Assembly (NCBI GenBank): GCA_023055505.1 | Contig: JALIRH010000030.1 | Span: forward strand, 8,552,001 to 8,616,000 | Source of the DNA: Callipepla californica brunnescens | Taxonomy: Eukaryota; Chordata; Aves; Galliformes; Odontophoridae | Length of the DNA: 64,000 nucleotides | Direction of reading: 5' to 3' | Part shown: positions 24,793 to 35,561 of the stretch, one piece after another | Layout: every line of letters begins with the position of its first letter | Numbering within the stretch: position 1 is the stretch's first letter | Position numbers and translations under genes: made by a program | Notes under the pieces: model-generated | Databases searched by the model: none | Seen by the model: the letters and a program-made list of their open reading frames with translations, nothing else | What the model was told of the DNA's origin: nothing

Positions 24793-25668
24793 AAGCACCT
24801 TCTGAATATGAGAACCTTTAGAATCAGTTCCAGCCACGTTTCCTACCAGCACATGCACACTGCAGACAGAGCCTGCAATGCCCCAGACATGGAATAGCTT
24901 CAACCAGAGCCACAGCCTGGTTACCCACTGTGGCTGTGTGTGGTGATGAACCGCACAGTTCCCTTGTCTCAAATGCAGGTTGAGCTCCAACCAATGCTCC
25001 AACCTGATTGAGTAGAAAGGGATCCACTCAGGGCAGGGACCACAAAAATGCCAATACTGCAAGAAGAGCATCCAGAGCTCTGTCCACACTGAATGTTGCC
25101 CAGTGCTCGTGAGGGGAATACCCTGCAAGCGTCTGTGCTGCAGGAAGAATTTCTCTCAGGGCTGACTTCTCATTTCTCATCGGAAAGACCCCAGTGCAGA
25201 GACCTTGAGAATGCTGGAGAACTCAGCATGAGAGAGACCCAGATGCTTCTCCCCCCACAGGAAGTGTTTGCAAAGGAGATGGCTTCCCTGGAACCCTCTG
25301 CAGAAGTGACTTTATCCAGGAGTTTCAGATGGCCTTTCCTTCCCAACAAAAGAAATTCACTCACCATGCCTTCTTTTCTCCTCTGCTCTTCCTGCAAGCA
25401 GCTTTTGGATGCCATCTGCTAAGGAAAATCAGCTGTGTACGGATGCTCTGTGTGTCTGTTTGGGTGAGCTCCTATTAGTAGTTTCTGAGTGCACTGATGC
25501 ATGAAATAGAAGGGTCAGCAGAGCAGTAACGTGGCTCGTGGAATTGTTCTGAAAATAACCTGTAGCTGATGGTGAAGAGGGTGAATAAGGTAGGAGAGTT
25601 GTTCTCGAGCAAATCTCAATGTATCTTGCTTTTTGTTCTAAAAATAAAAGACCACTTGTGGATTGAGG
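24793..25668 (+). other. ZNF-1 3' UTR-like region with polyadenylation signals
   Basis: This noncoding stretch is conserved in the paralogous units downstream of ZNF-2 and ZNF-4. It contains decayed finger-like sequence just after the stop, and an AATAAA at 25643-25648 that is conserved as TTTATT on the + strand at 37217 and 50539 behind the minus-strand paralogues. A second AATAAA at 25862-25867 is also present. ORFs here on either strand are short and not conserved. Confidence 0.55.
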
Positions 25669-26899
25669 AATGGTACAAGGAAGTTTGATTTTCATGCTGA
25701 CTCCAGTCCACTGCTTTCATCACAGAGAGGCATTTATTTCACACAAGTAATGTCTTTCTTTTTCACAGTGCTGCACATTGCTTCTACTCCCCTTCCCAAA
25801 AATTTCACAGGAGCTCAGAGCAGCCGTGAGACACCAAACTTTGCTTGGTTCCACTAAATCTAATAAAAGCGGAGCTTGTTTCTCCTAAGTGCAGCATCCC
25901 ATGTCTCAGGAGGTGGTGGGAGCAGAAGGCAGTGCAAACCCACAGGGTGCACAAGCAGCTTATCCCCGCAGCACAGAGGTTTCAGAGTGCTCTCCAGTGC
26001 ATGCTTGCCTCTTTTCTGAGCTTGAAGGTCTTTGCTGTGACCTTGGATATTGTCTGGAAGAACTCGCGCAGAAGGGCCATCACATTTGCTGGGCTCTTCT
26101 CAAGCTGCAGTGCTTGGACTGCAGTTTGCAGGAAGTGGAGTTTGACTTTGGTGAGCTTGGGAAGCCGGCAGGAGCTGCCCATGTCCTCAGGAGCTGTGAG
26201 TTTCTTTGTAGGATCCCTGAGCACCCCCTGCGACCCACAAGGAGATGATGCTTGCAGTATGGAGGAGCGCTGCTTCCTCCATCTCAGGGAGCAGGGGCCT
26301 GGTGTGGTGCAGGAGAGGTAGAGCAGGGCCCTGGGGGTTGGAGGAACACACAGCTCCAAGGAAAATGCGTGGGGAAGAAGCAAGCAGCTGGGAGGCTTGG
26401 GAATCCCCAGCAACATGAGATAGCAGCCCAACCAAGAGCTGGGATGATGATTTATTTTTCAACTGCATCCAATTAATTCCTATCCTATGGCACTGCTCAT
26501 GCGTTTCCCCTCTCCTTTCAGATTTTCCCAAGAAGCGTTCTCACTATTGTCTATTTTCATCTTATCTGACTGTGTTCTCAGAAATGCTGATTTTGCTTTC
26601 CCAGAAAAAGCAAACAAACAAACACAGTGTGGTCGGTTTTCCATTTACTCTCTGAAACATTATAAAAAATTAACTGATGATTTCACCCCTACATGTCTAG
26701 CCGCATTAGGGGATGGAAAAATCACTTTTTTTCCTCTCTCCCTGTACCTTCTTTCCCTGTGCTTTGGGGAAGGAAATCCTTCTGTAGTGGATATGAATAC
26801 CTACACAGCTATGACTGCAGTGCTCAGTTAGAAGGAACAGGAGCATTTCAAATGCCAAGATAGGTTGTTTTCCTTGTGGTGGTGGCATGGTGGTTTAAA
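25669..26899. other. Intergenic; shared flank, then unique DNA
   Basis: Up to about 26560 this matches the flanks of units A and B in reverse orientation. From about 26560 to 26899 I see nothing recognisable. Its ORFs (for example on + at 25845-26321) have no domain features and are broken in the paralogous copies. Confidence 0.5.
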
Positions 26900-27220
26900 C
26901 GGTTTACCAGGCTGGTTTGGCCCGGTTCTGTGACAATTGGTGCAGGGGACCCACGGACCCACTCCCCAGGAAAGCGGAAGGAGGAGAGGGAAAAGGGAGA
27001 AGGGAGATGGGTTTAAAAACAAAACAGCAGCAACGACCTGAGGAGGAAAGCTAATTTACAAAATAAGTTATCAGGAAGCTAAATAATACAATATAATACA
27101 ATATAATTGGAATGGAGGCTCATGAATCAGATCAAATGAGCAAGAGAAAGAATGTCCGATGAACCGAAGGCCTTACGCTAATGCTGAAGGCGGACGGCTG
27201 CAACAAACACCCACTGCTAC
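26900..27220 (-). mobile_element. Partial LTR, minus orientation
   Basis: It matches the R/U5-like half of the 22804-23362 and 43873-44429 LTRs: the GACAATTGGTGCAGGGGACCC block, the GGCAACGATCTGAGG-like block, the AATACAATATAAT stretch and the CCGAAGGCCTTACGCTAA block. The U3 end is missing beyond about 27220. It lacks the long GA tract. It is more diverged than the two full copies. Confidence 0.75.
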
Positions 27221-27474
27221 AGCAGTTGTGTGTACTGCCAAGGCTCAGAAGGGCACACGTTTTCCTTGTGTCGATAGGGCCTTCTTGTAACCCTGTAGGG
27301 AGGCCAGAAGGTGTAGTATCATTGTCCCTCACCAAACACTACACACCCACATCCCACTGACCGTGAGAGAGCCTTGGGCAGTCTACAGCACCACACCTCC
27401 AGAGGCTGCAGCTATGGCTTAACCCTTCTGTTCCAAGAGACAAACCAAGGGCTTTCCTTAACATTACAATCACC

Positions 27475-27793
27475 TGTTGCAATGGGATTGCCAGTAAATG
27501 AGCACCTGAGTGACCGCAGTGGAGGAGCCCAGATCCACCCATTCTCTCTCTCTCTCTCCCTATCAGTGCTGCTTCCAGGAGTTCCTATATGCTCAGAGCC
27601 TGCACAGGTTAACCCCCTCCCCTCCCTTGCTTTCTTACTACCAGCTCACCAGAGTTTGAATGAGAGGTGGCGGCATTCCTTAACTCAAGCGGTTGCTGGG
27701 AGGGGTGAGTTAATTCCCCTTTCCTCTAGTATCTTGTTATATAGCACCTGTATCTCAAATGAGGGCTTAGTCACTGCCTTTATTTCCTTTACA
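27475..27793 (+). mobile_element. LTR of a second type, plus orientation
   Basis: About 319 bp beginning TGTTGCAATGGGATTGCC and ending TTTACA. It aligns with the better-preserved LTR at 48442-48783: GAGCACCTGAGTGACCGCAG, a CT-rich tract, CTCAGAGCCTGC and GTCACTGCCTTTATTTCCTTTACA. CR1 endonuclease sequence follows immediately. The flank 27221-27474 between the two LTR types holds nothing I can identify. Confidence 0.65.
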
Positions 27794-28097
27794 CTGCTCA
27801 TCATGGGAGACTTCAACCATGCCAATATTGGTTGGAAGGAGAACAAGGCAGGGCACCAGCAATCCAAGAGTTTCCTGGAATGAGTTGATGATAAGTTCTT
27901 CTTCCAGGTGGTGCAGGAACCAACGAGAAATTGTGCTATGCTGGAACTCATCAACGTCTTCCCAGCAAGGAGAGGCTGATGAGTAATGTGGAGCTCCAGG
28001 GCCAAAAAATGATGGAGTTCAAGATCTTTACTGCATCAACGTGGGTATGCAGCAAGCTCAAACCTCTGGACTTCAGGAGAGCAGACATTGACCTCTG
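27794..28097 (+). mobile_element. CR1 fragment: endonuclease region
   Basis: Encodes the IMGDFNH-type motif of the CR1 apurinic-like endonuclease, then a degraded VQEPTR block, and continues into the post-endonuclease region. A stop after FLE and other lesions break the frame. Bases about 27965-28097 are repeated at 28986-29117, which marks a tandem duplication boundary. Confidence 0.75.
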
Positions 28098-28985
28098 TCA
28101 GAAGATCCGTCTGTTGTGGGGTTGCTACAAGTGGAGAAGCAACAGGTCCCGATTACTACAAAAACAGTGCACAGATGGCAGTACTGTAGCAACAGGGATT
28201 CCTTGCTCCTCGTTCATTACTTGATCTGTCAGCTAGAGAGCCAGGGAGTGATCAGCAAAACTCACTCCCCATTTAACAGCCCCATATGGCCAGTGCATAA
28301 AGCCGGTGGAGAATGGAGGTTGACGGTAGATGTCCGTGGCCTGATTGAAGTCACACCCCCACTGAGTGCTGCTGTGCCGGACATGCTTCAACTCCAGTAT
28401 GAACTGGAGTCAAAAGCAGCCAAGTGGTATGCCACCACTGACATTGCCAATGCCTTCTTTTCAATTCCTCTGGCCACAGAATGCAGACCGCAGTTTGCTT
28501 TCAGGTGGAGGGGCGTTCAGTACCTGGAACCGTTTGCCCCAGGGGTGGAGTCACAGCCCAACCATTTGCCATGGGTTGATCCAGACTGCATTGGAACAGG
28601 GCGGTGCTCCCAAGCATCTGCAGTACATGGATGACATTGTTGTGTGGGGCGATACAGCAGAGGAAGTTTTGGAAAAAGGAGAGCAGATTATCTAAATTCT
28701 CCTATGAGATGGTTTTGCTATCAAGCAAAGCAAAGTGAAAGGGCCTGCACAAGAAATCCAGTTCCTAGGTAGAAATTGTCAAGATGGACGTCATCACATC
28801 CCAGGAGATGTGGTCGACAAAATCACCAGTATGTCTCCACCCGCTAAGAAGAAAGAGACACAGTCTTTTCTGGGTATAGTGGGCTTTTGGAGAATGCATG
28901 TTCCAAACTACAGCCTCATGGTGAGCCCCACTTTATCAGGTGATGCGGAAGAAGAATGATTTTGTGTGGGGTCCTGAAGAGCAGA
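28098..28985 (+). pseudogene. ERV-L-like reverse transcriptase, duplicated copy 1
   Basis: A retroviral RT domain related to class III (ERV-L) elements, matching 30565-31447 at an offset of about 2.46 kb. Visible are a WPVHKAGGEWRLTVD block, TTDIANAFFSI (first catalytic Asp) and a YMDD catalytic box near 28625. A 2-bp deletion relative to copy 2 near 28525 shifts the frame between the first catalytic Asp and YMDD, and further stops follow (TAA near 28694). It cannot encode a working enzyme. It joins CR1 sequence on both sides, explained by a tandem duplication followed by an internal deletion. Confidence 0.82.
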
Positions 28986-29472
28986 AGAGAGGCTGATGAG
29001 TAATGTGGAGCTCAAGGGCCAAAAAATGATGGAGTTCAAGATCTTTACCGCATCAATGTGGGTATGCAGCAAGCTCACTACTCTGCACTTCAGGAGAGCA
29101 GACATTGACCTCTTCAGAGAACTACTTGGCAGGGTGATATGGTATAAAGCCCTGGAGGGAAGAGCAGACCAAGAAAAATTGTCAGTATTCGAGGACCATC
29201 TCCTCCAAGCCCAGGAGCAGTGCATGCCACAATGGAGGAAGGCAGAAAAGGATGCCAGGAGGCCTCCGTGAATGAACCTGTTGCTCCTGTACTTACTTAT
29301 CTGTCATAGTTGAAAGGCCATAGGAGTGTGGTGAAGTTCCCACTGTCTGTAAAAGGGGCAACATAAACCCCATTTTCAAGAAGGGGAAAAAAGAAGATCC
29401 AGGGAACTACAGGCCAGTCAGTCTTACCCCTAGCTTGGCAAGATCATGGAGCAGATCCTGCTGAAGGCCCAT
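28986..29472 (+). mobile_element. CR1 fragment between ERV pieces
   Basis: The first 130 bp repeat 27965-28097. The remainder continues the CR1 ORF2 region between endonuclease and RT and reaches an [22 protein letters not shown] block near 29375-29430, with a gap and frame breaks. An LTR begins directly after, so the CR1 is 3'-truncated at the LTR junction. Confidence 0.75.
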
Positions 29473-29766
29473 CTGATTTTTGGCATTGGTATTCCACATC
29501 ATAACATCATGTCATGCATTAAGAGTTAAAGAGTTAATACTCCAGCTCCATAGATCATTGATATTTCCAGGTATACCTGTCTCAGAAGAGAAGAACTACA
29601 TTCCCCAGAGGACTTTGCAATGCTTTGCATTTTTACGTATTTCCGCTCAGAGGGAAAAGATAAAAACTGTCTGCGGTCACGGGACACTCTCTTTCCTCTG
29701 GGATCGACTCAGCAGTGGGTGCTCGCTGCTGTCTCGCCTTTAGCGTTAGCATAAGGGTCTGGCTTA
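29473..29766 (+). mobile_element. Partial LTR, plus orientation
   Basis: Matches the U3-R half of the full LTRs in opposite orientation: TTTTTGGCATTGGTATTCC, ACTACATTCCCCAGAGGACTT, TATA-like GATAAAAACTG, then GCGGTCACGGGAC and TGGGTGCTCGCTGC. The 5' terminus and the R/U5 half are missing. Retroviral internal sequence follows it. Confidence 0.72.
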
Positions 29767-29833
29767 TGCCAATCAGACCTTATTCACTACTATCCCAGAG
29801 AGGCATAGAGTTTTTGAAATAGAGCAAGAGAGT

Positions 29834-30181
29834 CTCCAAGCTGAAAGGGATGGTGTCCAGATCCAGAAAGAGAGTCTTTTAGCTGACAATCAGACTCTCC
29901 TGTCCAATTTAGACAGCCTCCATTCTGATCGAGACACCCTCCAGACCAAGCAAGTCACATTTCAGATCTAGAAAAACGCCCTCCAGGTCGAAAGAGATGC
30001 TCTCCAACCTGAGCAAGATGCCCTCCAGTCCAAACTCAACAACCCTCAGTGTCAACAAGATGGTCTCCAACCTGAGCACAGTGTCCTCCAACCTGAAAGA
30101 GAAACCCTCCAGTCTGAGCGAGACATCCTCCTGTCTGAACGGTACTCCTTCAGAACTGAGCGAGCTGCGTACCAGCCACAA
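29834..30181 (+). pseudogene. ERV gag-region heptad coiled coil (broken)
   Basis: Read from 29834, the frame shows a string of seven-residue repeats of the LQxERDx type (21-bp DNA period), Leu/Phe at the first position and charged Glu/Arg/Asp after it, as expected of a long parallel coiled coil. A TAG at 29969-29971 interrupts it and TAG at 30182 ends it. Position between an LTR and a protease frame suggests a Gag assembly domain; that is inference from order only. The minus-strand ORF over the same bases is its shadow. Confidence 0.6.
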
Positions 30182-30204
30182 TAGCCCGTGCCCCTCAGCC
30201 AGGT

Positions 30205-30513
30205 GTGGGGAAAGGGATAACAGAGTGTATTGGACTGTGTGGATTCACTGGCCATGGACCATCAGAAACACAAAAATATAAGGCATTAGTGGACACTGGT
30301 GTACAATGCACTCTAATGCCCTCGAGTCACCAAGGGACAGATTTAATTTCTGGGGTGACTGGCTGTTCCCAAGAGTTGACCAATCTGGAGGCTGAAATAA
30401 GTCTCACTGGTAAAGATTGGCAAAATCATCTTATTGTGACTGGCCCAGGGGCTCCATGTATACTTTATTACCTCAGAAGGGGATATTTTAAGGATCTCAA
30501 GGGGTATCGATGA
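30205..30513 (+). pseudogene. ERV aspartic protease fragment
   Basis: The frame contains the retropepsin active-site motif ALVDTG (DTG at 30292-30300) followed by a hydrophobic VQCTLMP segment, and ends near a YLRRGYFKDLKGY block before a TGA. It lies in a different frame from the coiled-coil segment. Retropepsins work as dimers to cleave the Gag-Pol precursor. The flap and second psi-loop are not clearly recognisable. Confidence 0.7.
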
Positions 30514-30564
30514 GCTGCTGTGGACATAGATAACATTGAGCAGCTGTCTGCTTAGCCTGGCCTG

Positions 30565-31428
30565 TCAGAAGATCCGTCTGTTGTGGGGTTGCTACAAGTG
30601 GAGGAGCAACAGGTCACGACTGCTTCAAAAACAGTGCACAGACGGCAGCACCGCACCAACAGGGATTCCTTGCTTCCCATTCATAAACTGATTCGTCAGC
30701 TAGAGAGCCAGGGAGTGATCATCAAAACCCACTCACCGTTTAGCAGCCGCTTATGGCCAGTGCGTAAAGCCAATGGAGAATGGAGGTTGATGGTAGATGA
30801 CCGTGGCCTGAATGAAGTCACACCCCCACTGAGTGCTGCTGTGCCGGACATGCTTCAACTCCAGTATGAACTGGAGTCAAAAGCAGCCAAGTGGTATGCC
30901 ACCACTGACATTGCTAATGCCTTCTTTTCAATTACTCTGGCCACAGAATGTAGGCCGCAGTTTGCTTTCACCTGGAGGGGAGTTCAGTACACCTGGAACC
31001 GTTTGCCCCAGGGGTGGAAGCACAGCCCAACCATTTGCCATGGGTTGATCCAAACTGCATTGGAACAGGGCGGTGCTCCTGAGCATCTGCAGTACATCGA
31101 TGATATTGCTGTATGGGGCAATACAGCAGAGGAATTTTTTAAGAAAGGAGAGACAATAATACAGATCCTCCTGCGAGCTGGCTTTGCTATTAAGCGAAGC
31201 AAAGTGAAAGGGCCTGCACAAGAAATCCAGTTCCTAGGTAGAAAGTGTCAAGATGGACGTCACCACATCCTAGGAAATGTGGTCGACAAAATCACCAGTA
31301 TGTCTCCACCCACTAACAAGAAAGAGACGCAGTCTTTTCTGGGTGTAGTGGGCTTTTGGAGAATGCATGTTCCAAACTGCAGCCTCATTGTGAGCCCCAC
31401 TTTATCAGGTGATGCGGAAGAAGAATGA
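30565..31428 (+). pseudogene. ERV-L-like reverse transcriptase, copy 2
   Basis: A largely open RT domain: WPVRKANGEWRLMVDD, TTDIANAFFSI (first catalytic Asp), a RLPQGW block and the YIDD box (31093-31104), then an FLGR block and an ETQSFLGVVGFWRMHVP thumb/connection start. The ORF stops at 31428 and the RNase H part continues from about 31409 in another frame, so a frameshift separates them. The ERV-L assignment rests on overall motif spacing and the GFWR-type connection, not on a tree. Confidence 0.85.
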
Positions 31429-31897
31429 TTTTTTGTGGAGTCCTGAACAGCAGAAGGCCTTTGAGCAAATTAAGCAGGAGGTGTCCCATGCTGTGGCCCT
31501 GGGATCAGTACGGATGGGACAGGATGTAAAGAACATCCTCTACACTGCTGCTGGAGAGAAAGGTCCCACTTGGAGTCTGTGGCAAAGAGCCTCTGGGGAG
31601 ACCCGAGGCCGACCCCTGGGATTTTGGAGCAGAGCGTACAGGGGTTCAGAGGAGTGCTACGCTCCAACTGAGAAGGAGATTTTGGCAGCATACGAGGGGG
31701 TTCGGGCTGCTTCTGAAGTAATTGGCACTGAGACACAGCTTTTCCTGGCACCTCGACTGCCAGTGCTGAAATGGATGTTCCCTCCACCCATCATGCTACT
31801 GATGCCACTTGAAGTGGATTGCGCTGATTACACAGTGAACTCAGATGGAGAACCTCAGCCAGACAGGAATCCTAGAAGTGATCATGGACTGGCCTGA
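31409..31897 (+). pseudogene. ERV RT connection / RNase H fragment
   Basis: Continues the pol frame after the shift near 31425: LWSPEQQKAFEQIKQEV, then an LGFWSRAYRGSEECYAPTEKEILAAYEGV block typical of the RT connection before RNase H. The frame degenerates after about 31790. The same segment is encoded on the minus strand at 46021-46680. Only the first RNase H part is plausible. Confidence 0.75.
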
Positions 31898-32257
31898 AAG
31901 CAAGAAATCTGGAACCAGTTCGTGAACGGTTAACAGTCACATAGTTGCTCATGTGGCCAAGAGTCGAGCTGCTGAAAACATAAAAGTAACCATCACGTAG
32001 ATCGAGCTGCGAAAATCGATGTGGCTCAAATAGACATGGACTGGCAGAACAAAGGAGAGTTATTTTTACTTCAGTGTGCCCAAGAGACCTCAGGCTGTCA
32101 AGGAAATGATGTGACCTATTAGTGGGCTAGAGAACAAGGGAAGGATACACGATGTATGGGAACTGTTGAATCACGGCCTAAACCACTGATTGATCACTTG
32201 AGGCAAGCCCTGAGTCAGCTGCAGGGGCACAACTGAGTGTGATTGGAAGGGGTGGAG
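31898..32257 (+). pseudogene. Degenerate integrase N-terminus and polypurine tract
   Basis: Short pieces resemble the RNase H to integrase linker (AAENIKVTIT-like, then DMDWQNKGELF and a CAQETSGCQGNDVTY stretch equivalent to the HHCC zinc-binding start), interrupted by TAG. The integrase core is deleted. The segment ends in a polypurine tract GGAAGGGGTGGAG (32245-32257), the usual plus-strand primer just before a 3' LTR. Confidence 0.6.
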
Positions 32258-32259
32258 TT

Positions 32260-32487
32260 TGACTCCACCTCTCCCAAGACCCCATTTAAGGGCTGACCAC
32301 CAGCAGGGGAGGATCTCTTGTTGGAGATCCCTCCCTGGTGGAGTTATTGGCGAGCCTCTTCCATCATCAAGGTGAGCCATTTTCTTTTACTGTTTGTTTG
32401 TATGCCATCTACTTAAGCCTCCCAAAAATATACCACCTTTCGCACTATTTCCTTGAGTGCTTTCCTTGGGGTTATTTACCCTACACA
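32260..32487 (+). mobile_element. Short LTR-like sequence after a polypurine tract
   Basis: It begins TGACTCCACC immediately after the tract, has a TATA-like ATTTAAGGG near 32286, and ends ACCCTACACA. The tract is shared with the one before the LTR at 48442. Termini and position suggest a 3' LTR, but I have no second copy in the window to confirm its extent. Confidence 0.42.
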
Positions 32488-32571
32488 TGAGGATACATAA
32501 AATGTATGAGTATACATACAAAGGGTTCAGTAAGCAGATCACTGTAGCTATGAGGAAACTCAGAGACCAGG

Positions 32572-33331
32572 TGTCACGCTCCAATATAAAGGAGGGAGAC
32601 GAGGTTCTTTGATTATGTGTATACCCAATGGTGAGATTAAGACACAATGGGTCACATGTTAGCCCAAACAGTTTATTACAATTAGTGGTTGCTTAGGGAT
32701 ATGGGAAAGGGAAGGTGAGCGATAGGAAAGGAATAAAAAACAAGGAGTCTTGACAGAAAGCAAGAGAGAGAGAATCACCACCGTGGGTCCAACAAGGTTC
32801 GTAGTCTCAGGAACTCGTCTGGTCACCATGGGGGAGGGGAGATGGCAGCAAGCAGGCCTCAGGGTCCGTCTTCGGGAGTCCTCCTCAAAGATTTTTCTTT
32901 GGGAGTTCTTCTCCAGGAATTCTTCTCTTCTCCTCAAACCCTTGGTTCAGTGAAGGCATTTTATCCCCATTTCTCAGGAGTTTTTTCCTTTTCTCTTGGT
33001 TTGTGTGACATGTCTGGCCTAACAGATAAGCCAGCAGCGGATGTTGCCTTCATTGCCATGCAGGAGCATTGTTGTCATTTTGTGGTGGTCAGCTTCTCCA
33101 AGCCGTACCCCCTGGAAAAGACAATGTGCCCCTATTTCTGCTTATCTTTACAAGCATAAGCAGAGACAATGAGGCACCATAACACCCATCTGGATAACCA
33201 GCAGTTATCAGTCAGAGCCTTGTCACCAGAAAAGGCCTTACGAAGCCAGCTTTGAGACAAAATAAAGGAAAACAGTTTCTGTCTTTCACAGATCCTGATG
33301 ATGCTGAGGCAAGTGAAGTTACTTGGAGGCA
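32572..33331 (-). mobile_element. Possible LTR, minus orientation
   Basis: On the minus strand the segment would start TGCCTCCAAG and end GGAGCGTGACA. It contains an AATAAA (TTTATT on + near 32670) and a TATA-like GATAAAATG near 32965, spaced like an LTR. No flanking duplication is visible and there is no second copy here. ORFs on both strands lack domains. Confidence 0.35.
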
Positions 33332-33814
33332 TCTAAACCAATTCAGGGTTGCTAAAAATATGTTGCCACTCTGCCATTAGCTCCTTGTGACCAGACTCAG
33401 TCTATTGCATATATATGAGATGAATCCCATCCTTCCATGTCCAATAATGCCACCTCGAATTAATCACTACAATGGAAGAAGGAAGGGTTTGTGAGACATG
33501 CAGGAGTGCAGGGCCAGTGCAAGGCCATCCTGCTGAATGAAATACATCAAGAGCTTTCAGAGCCACCTCCACATTTGATTTTTCGCCTCTGTCTAATGCA
33601 TGCAATTTCCTGCTTCACCAGCCCTCACAAACAAACACCTCACTTCGTGCCCTCTATGATCTCTTCAGTGACGGCTCTTGGCAGGGCCCGCTAACACCCT
33701 CACATACTTGGGCTGTGCTTCTGACTTCAGGTTTTTAAAAGGCTTGCTCAAATGTTCAGGATCTGCAGTTCAGGAACGTGGCCGTTCACTTCCACCTGTC
33801 ACCTGTAGTTCTCA
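33332..33814. other. Intergenic, nothing recognised
   Basis: No domain-bearing ORF, LTR or LINE signature is visible. Confidence 0.4.
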
Positions 33815-34230
33815 CTAAACCATGTCCCTCAAGACAGCATCTAAATGTTCCTTGAACACCTCCAGGGTCAGCGACTCCTCCACCTCCCCGGGCAGCCCAT
33901 TCCAGTGCCTGAGCACTCTTTTGGAGAACTGTTTCCTATGTCTGGTCTGAGTCGCCCCTGGTCTAATTTGAAGCCATTCCCTTTCATCCTATCACTAGTT
34001 ACATGACAGAAGGCTGAACCCCAGCTCACCACAGCCTCCCTTCAGGTAGTTATAGAGAGCAGTAAGGTCTCCCCTGAGCCTCCTCTTCTCCAGACTTAAC
34101 AATCCCAGCTCCCTCAACTACTCCTCGTAAGGCCTGTGCTCAAGACCCTCACCAGCTTTGTTGCCCTTGACATTCCAGCGCCTTGATGTCTTTCTTGCAG
34201 TGAAGGGCCCAACGTTGAACACACTCGTAC
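33815..34230 (-). mobile_element. CR1 3' region fragment, diverged
   Basis: The minus strand matches the ORF2 C-terminal region of CR1: an ALERVQ-like start, a TKLVRGL-like block, [10 protein letters not shown] and a [17 protein letters not shown] stretch, with many substitutions and stops. It is clearly older than the copies at 1-1627 and 46686-47952. Confidence 0.8.
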
Positions 34231-35561
34231 TTGCTTTCCTCCATGAAACTGTATGTGGGAGATTTCTTCTGGAAAAGTTCTCACCACAAATTTGTTTTTT
34301 ATCTTCTGTTTGTTTTTTTCACTGGATAAGTTTTACAGAGACACCAAGACATTGGTTTTTCCTGGTGTTCCAGACCTGTCTAAACAGAATTCAGAAGTTG
34401 GGTGCAGTTCACAAAAAAAGTCCCTCTTCTGTAATGTTTGCTCTCTTTTTGTACCTTCCTTTTAAATTCAGAATTTGTTATATGGTTGTTAACTTTGAAG
34501 ATGAGTGTGCTGCTGGGCATTCAACCTGCAAAAGCTTTTTCAGGGACTTCAGAATGTTCTGTCAGCATTCCTACACAGCTGAACCTCGGGGTGTTGAGTT
34601 TGGCATGACACTTCATGAACAGTTTGATTGATATACAGAAGAATGATATAGGTGTGTTGTACCCTTATTTCTCCCAAGGAATGACTTTTGGTGTGTCTGA
34701 GGTAATTGTAGCTTTTATATGACTTCTGTCACTACAATTACGATGAATGATGGAAAAAATATATATCTATATTTTTACTTGATTGTATGCAGGAAATTGA
34801 AACCCTTCTCTAGGATAACTGATCAGACAATAAAGAATTTAAAGTTTTACTTATCTTCATAACCAAAAGTCTTCTCGGTGATCTCATCTGACATTGGGCA
34901 CCTACTGTGTGCTTGCCCAAATATCTTTTCTCGTCAACAGAGAGAAATCATTTATCTACGCTCAGTTGCCTTGGCCTGCTTTGTCTGTCAACAGTGTCTT
35001 GCTACAGGTGGGCTCCCATACGTCCTGGGTCATAGTGCCCAATCCCACACAGGGGCATGAGATACACCAGAGCATAGTGAAGGCAGCAGCCACCTCTTTG
35101 TTGGTAACTGAATCAACTCCTGGGTCCAGATGATAGGCAATAATCAAAACAGATGTAGAAGAAAATCTCCGTGTAAAAGTTTTGTAATAAATAACTCTTC
35201 CTTTATGGCAGTTTTGGAGGTTGTCTCTGAGTCCTCATGATTAATTTTCCACTAGACATATTCACATAGCTGCAAAATAATGACATTTACGTTTGGTATA
35301 AATGCGGATTTTCACAACCATATTAAATATATTTGTATATGTTACAGTTGGAAGTGAGTCTCAGAGATCATCTAGACCAACATCCTGACTATTTCAGGAC
35401 TAACCAAAAGTTAAAGGACATTATGTACGACAATATCCAAATGTCTCTTAAACTCCAGATGTCATGGCACAGCAGCCTCTCAAGGAAGAATTTCCAGTAT
35501 CTACATTATAGCAGTGTGTTGGAAGATGAAAGAGAAGTGCTGGGGGAACAGGCAGAAGTGA
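34231..35561. other. Intergenic; possible CR1 scrap at 35338-35475
   Basis: AT-rich anonymous DNA. Near 35338-35475 the phrase GAGATCATCTAGACCAACATCC resembles the CR1 3'-UTR phrase about a region of the consensus, in minus orientation, but it is short. No supported gene. The 157-codon ORF at 34158-34631 overlaps CR1 remains and has no features. Confidence 0.4.

Larger units (their letters stand above)
23363..26560 (+). repeat. Segmental unit D (partial): 3' half of a ZNF gene plus flank
   Basis: From the LTR boundary at 23363 this DNA is collinear with unit C from 62800 onward. Its downstream part is collinear with the reverse complement of units A (36400-37913) and B (49740-51335). Homology fades near 26560, where A and B continue into a degraded CR1 and this copy does not. 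It is therefore a fourth, 5'-truncated copy of the zinc-finger duplication unit. Confidence 0.8.

Noticed and set aside
34158..34631. 157-codon plus-strand ORF
   Set aside because: Its first part is antisense to a CR1 fragment and the rest has no recognisable features or paralogue.
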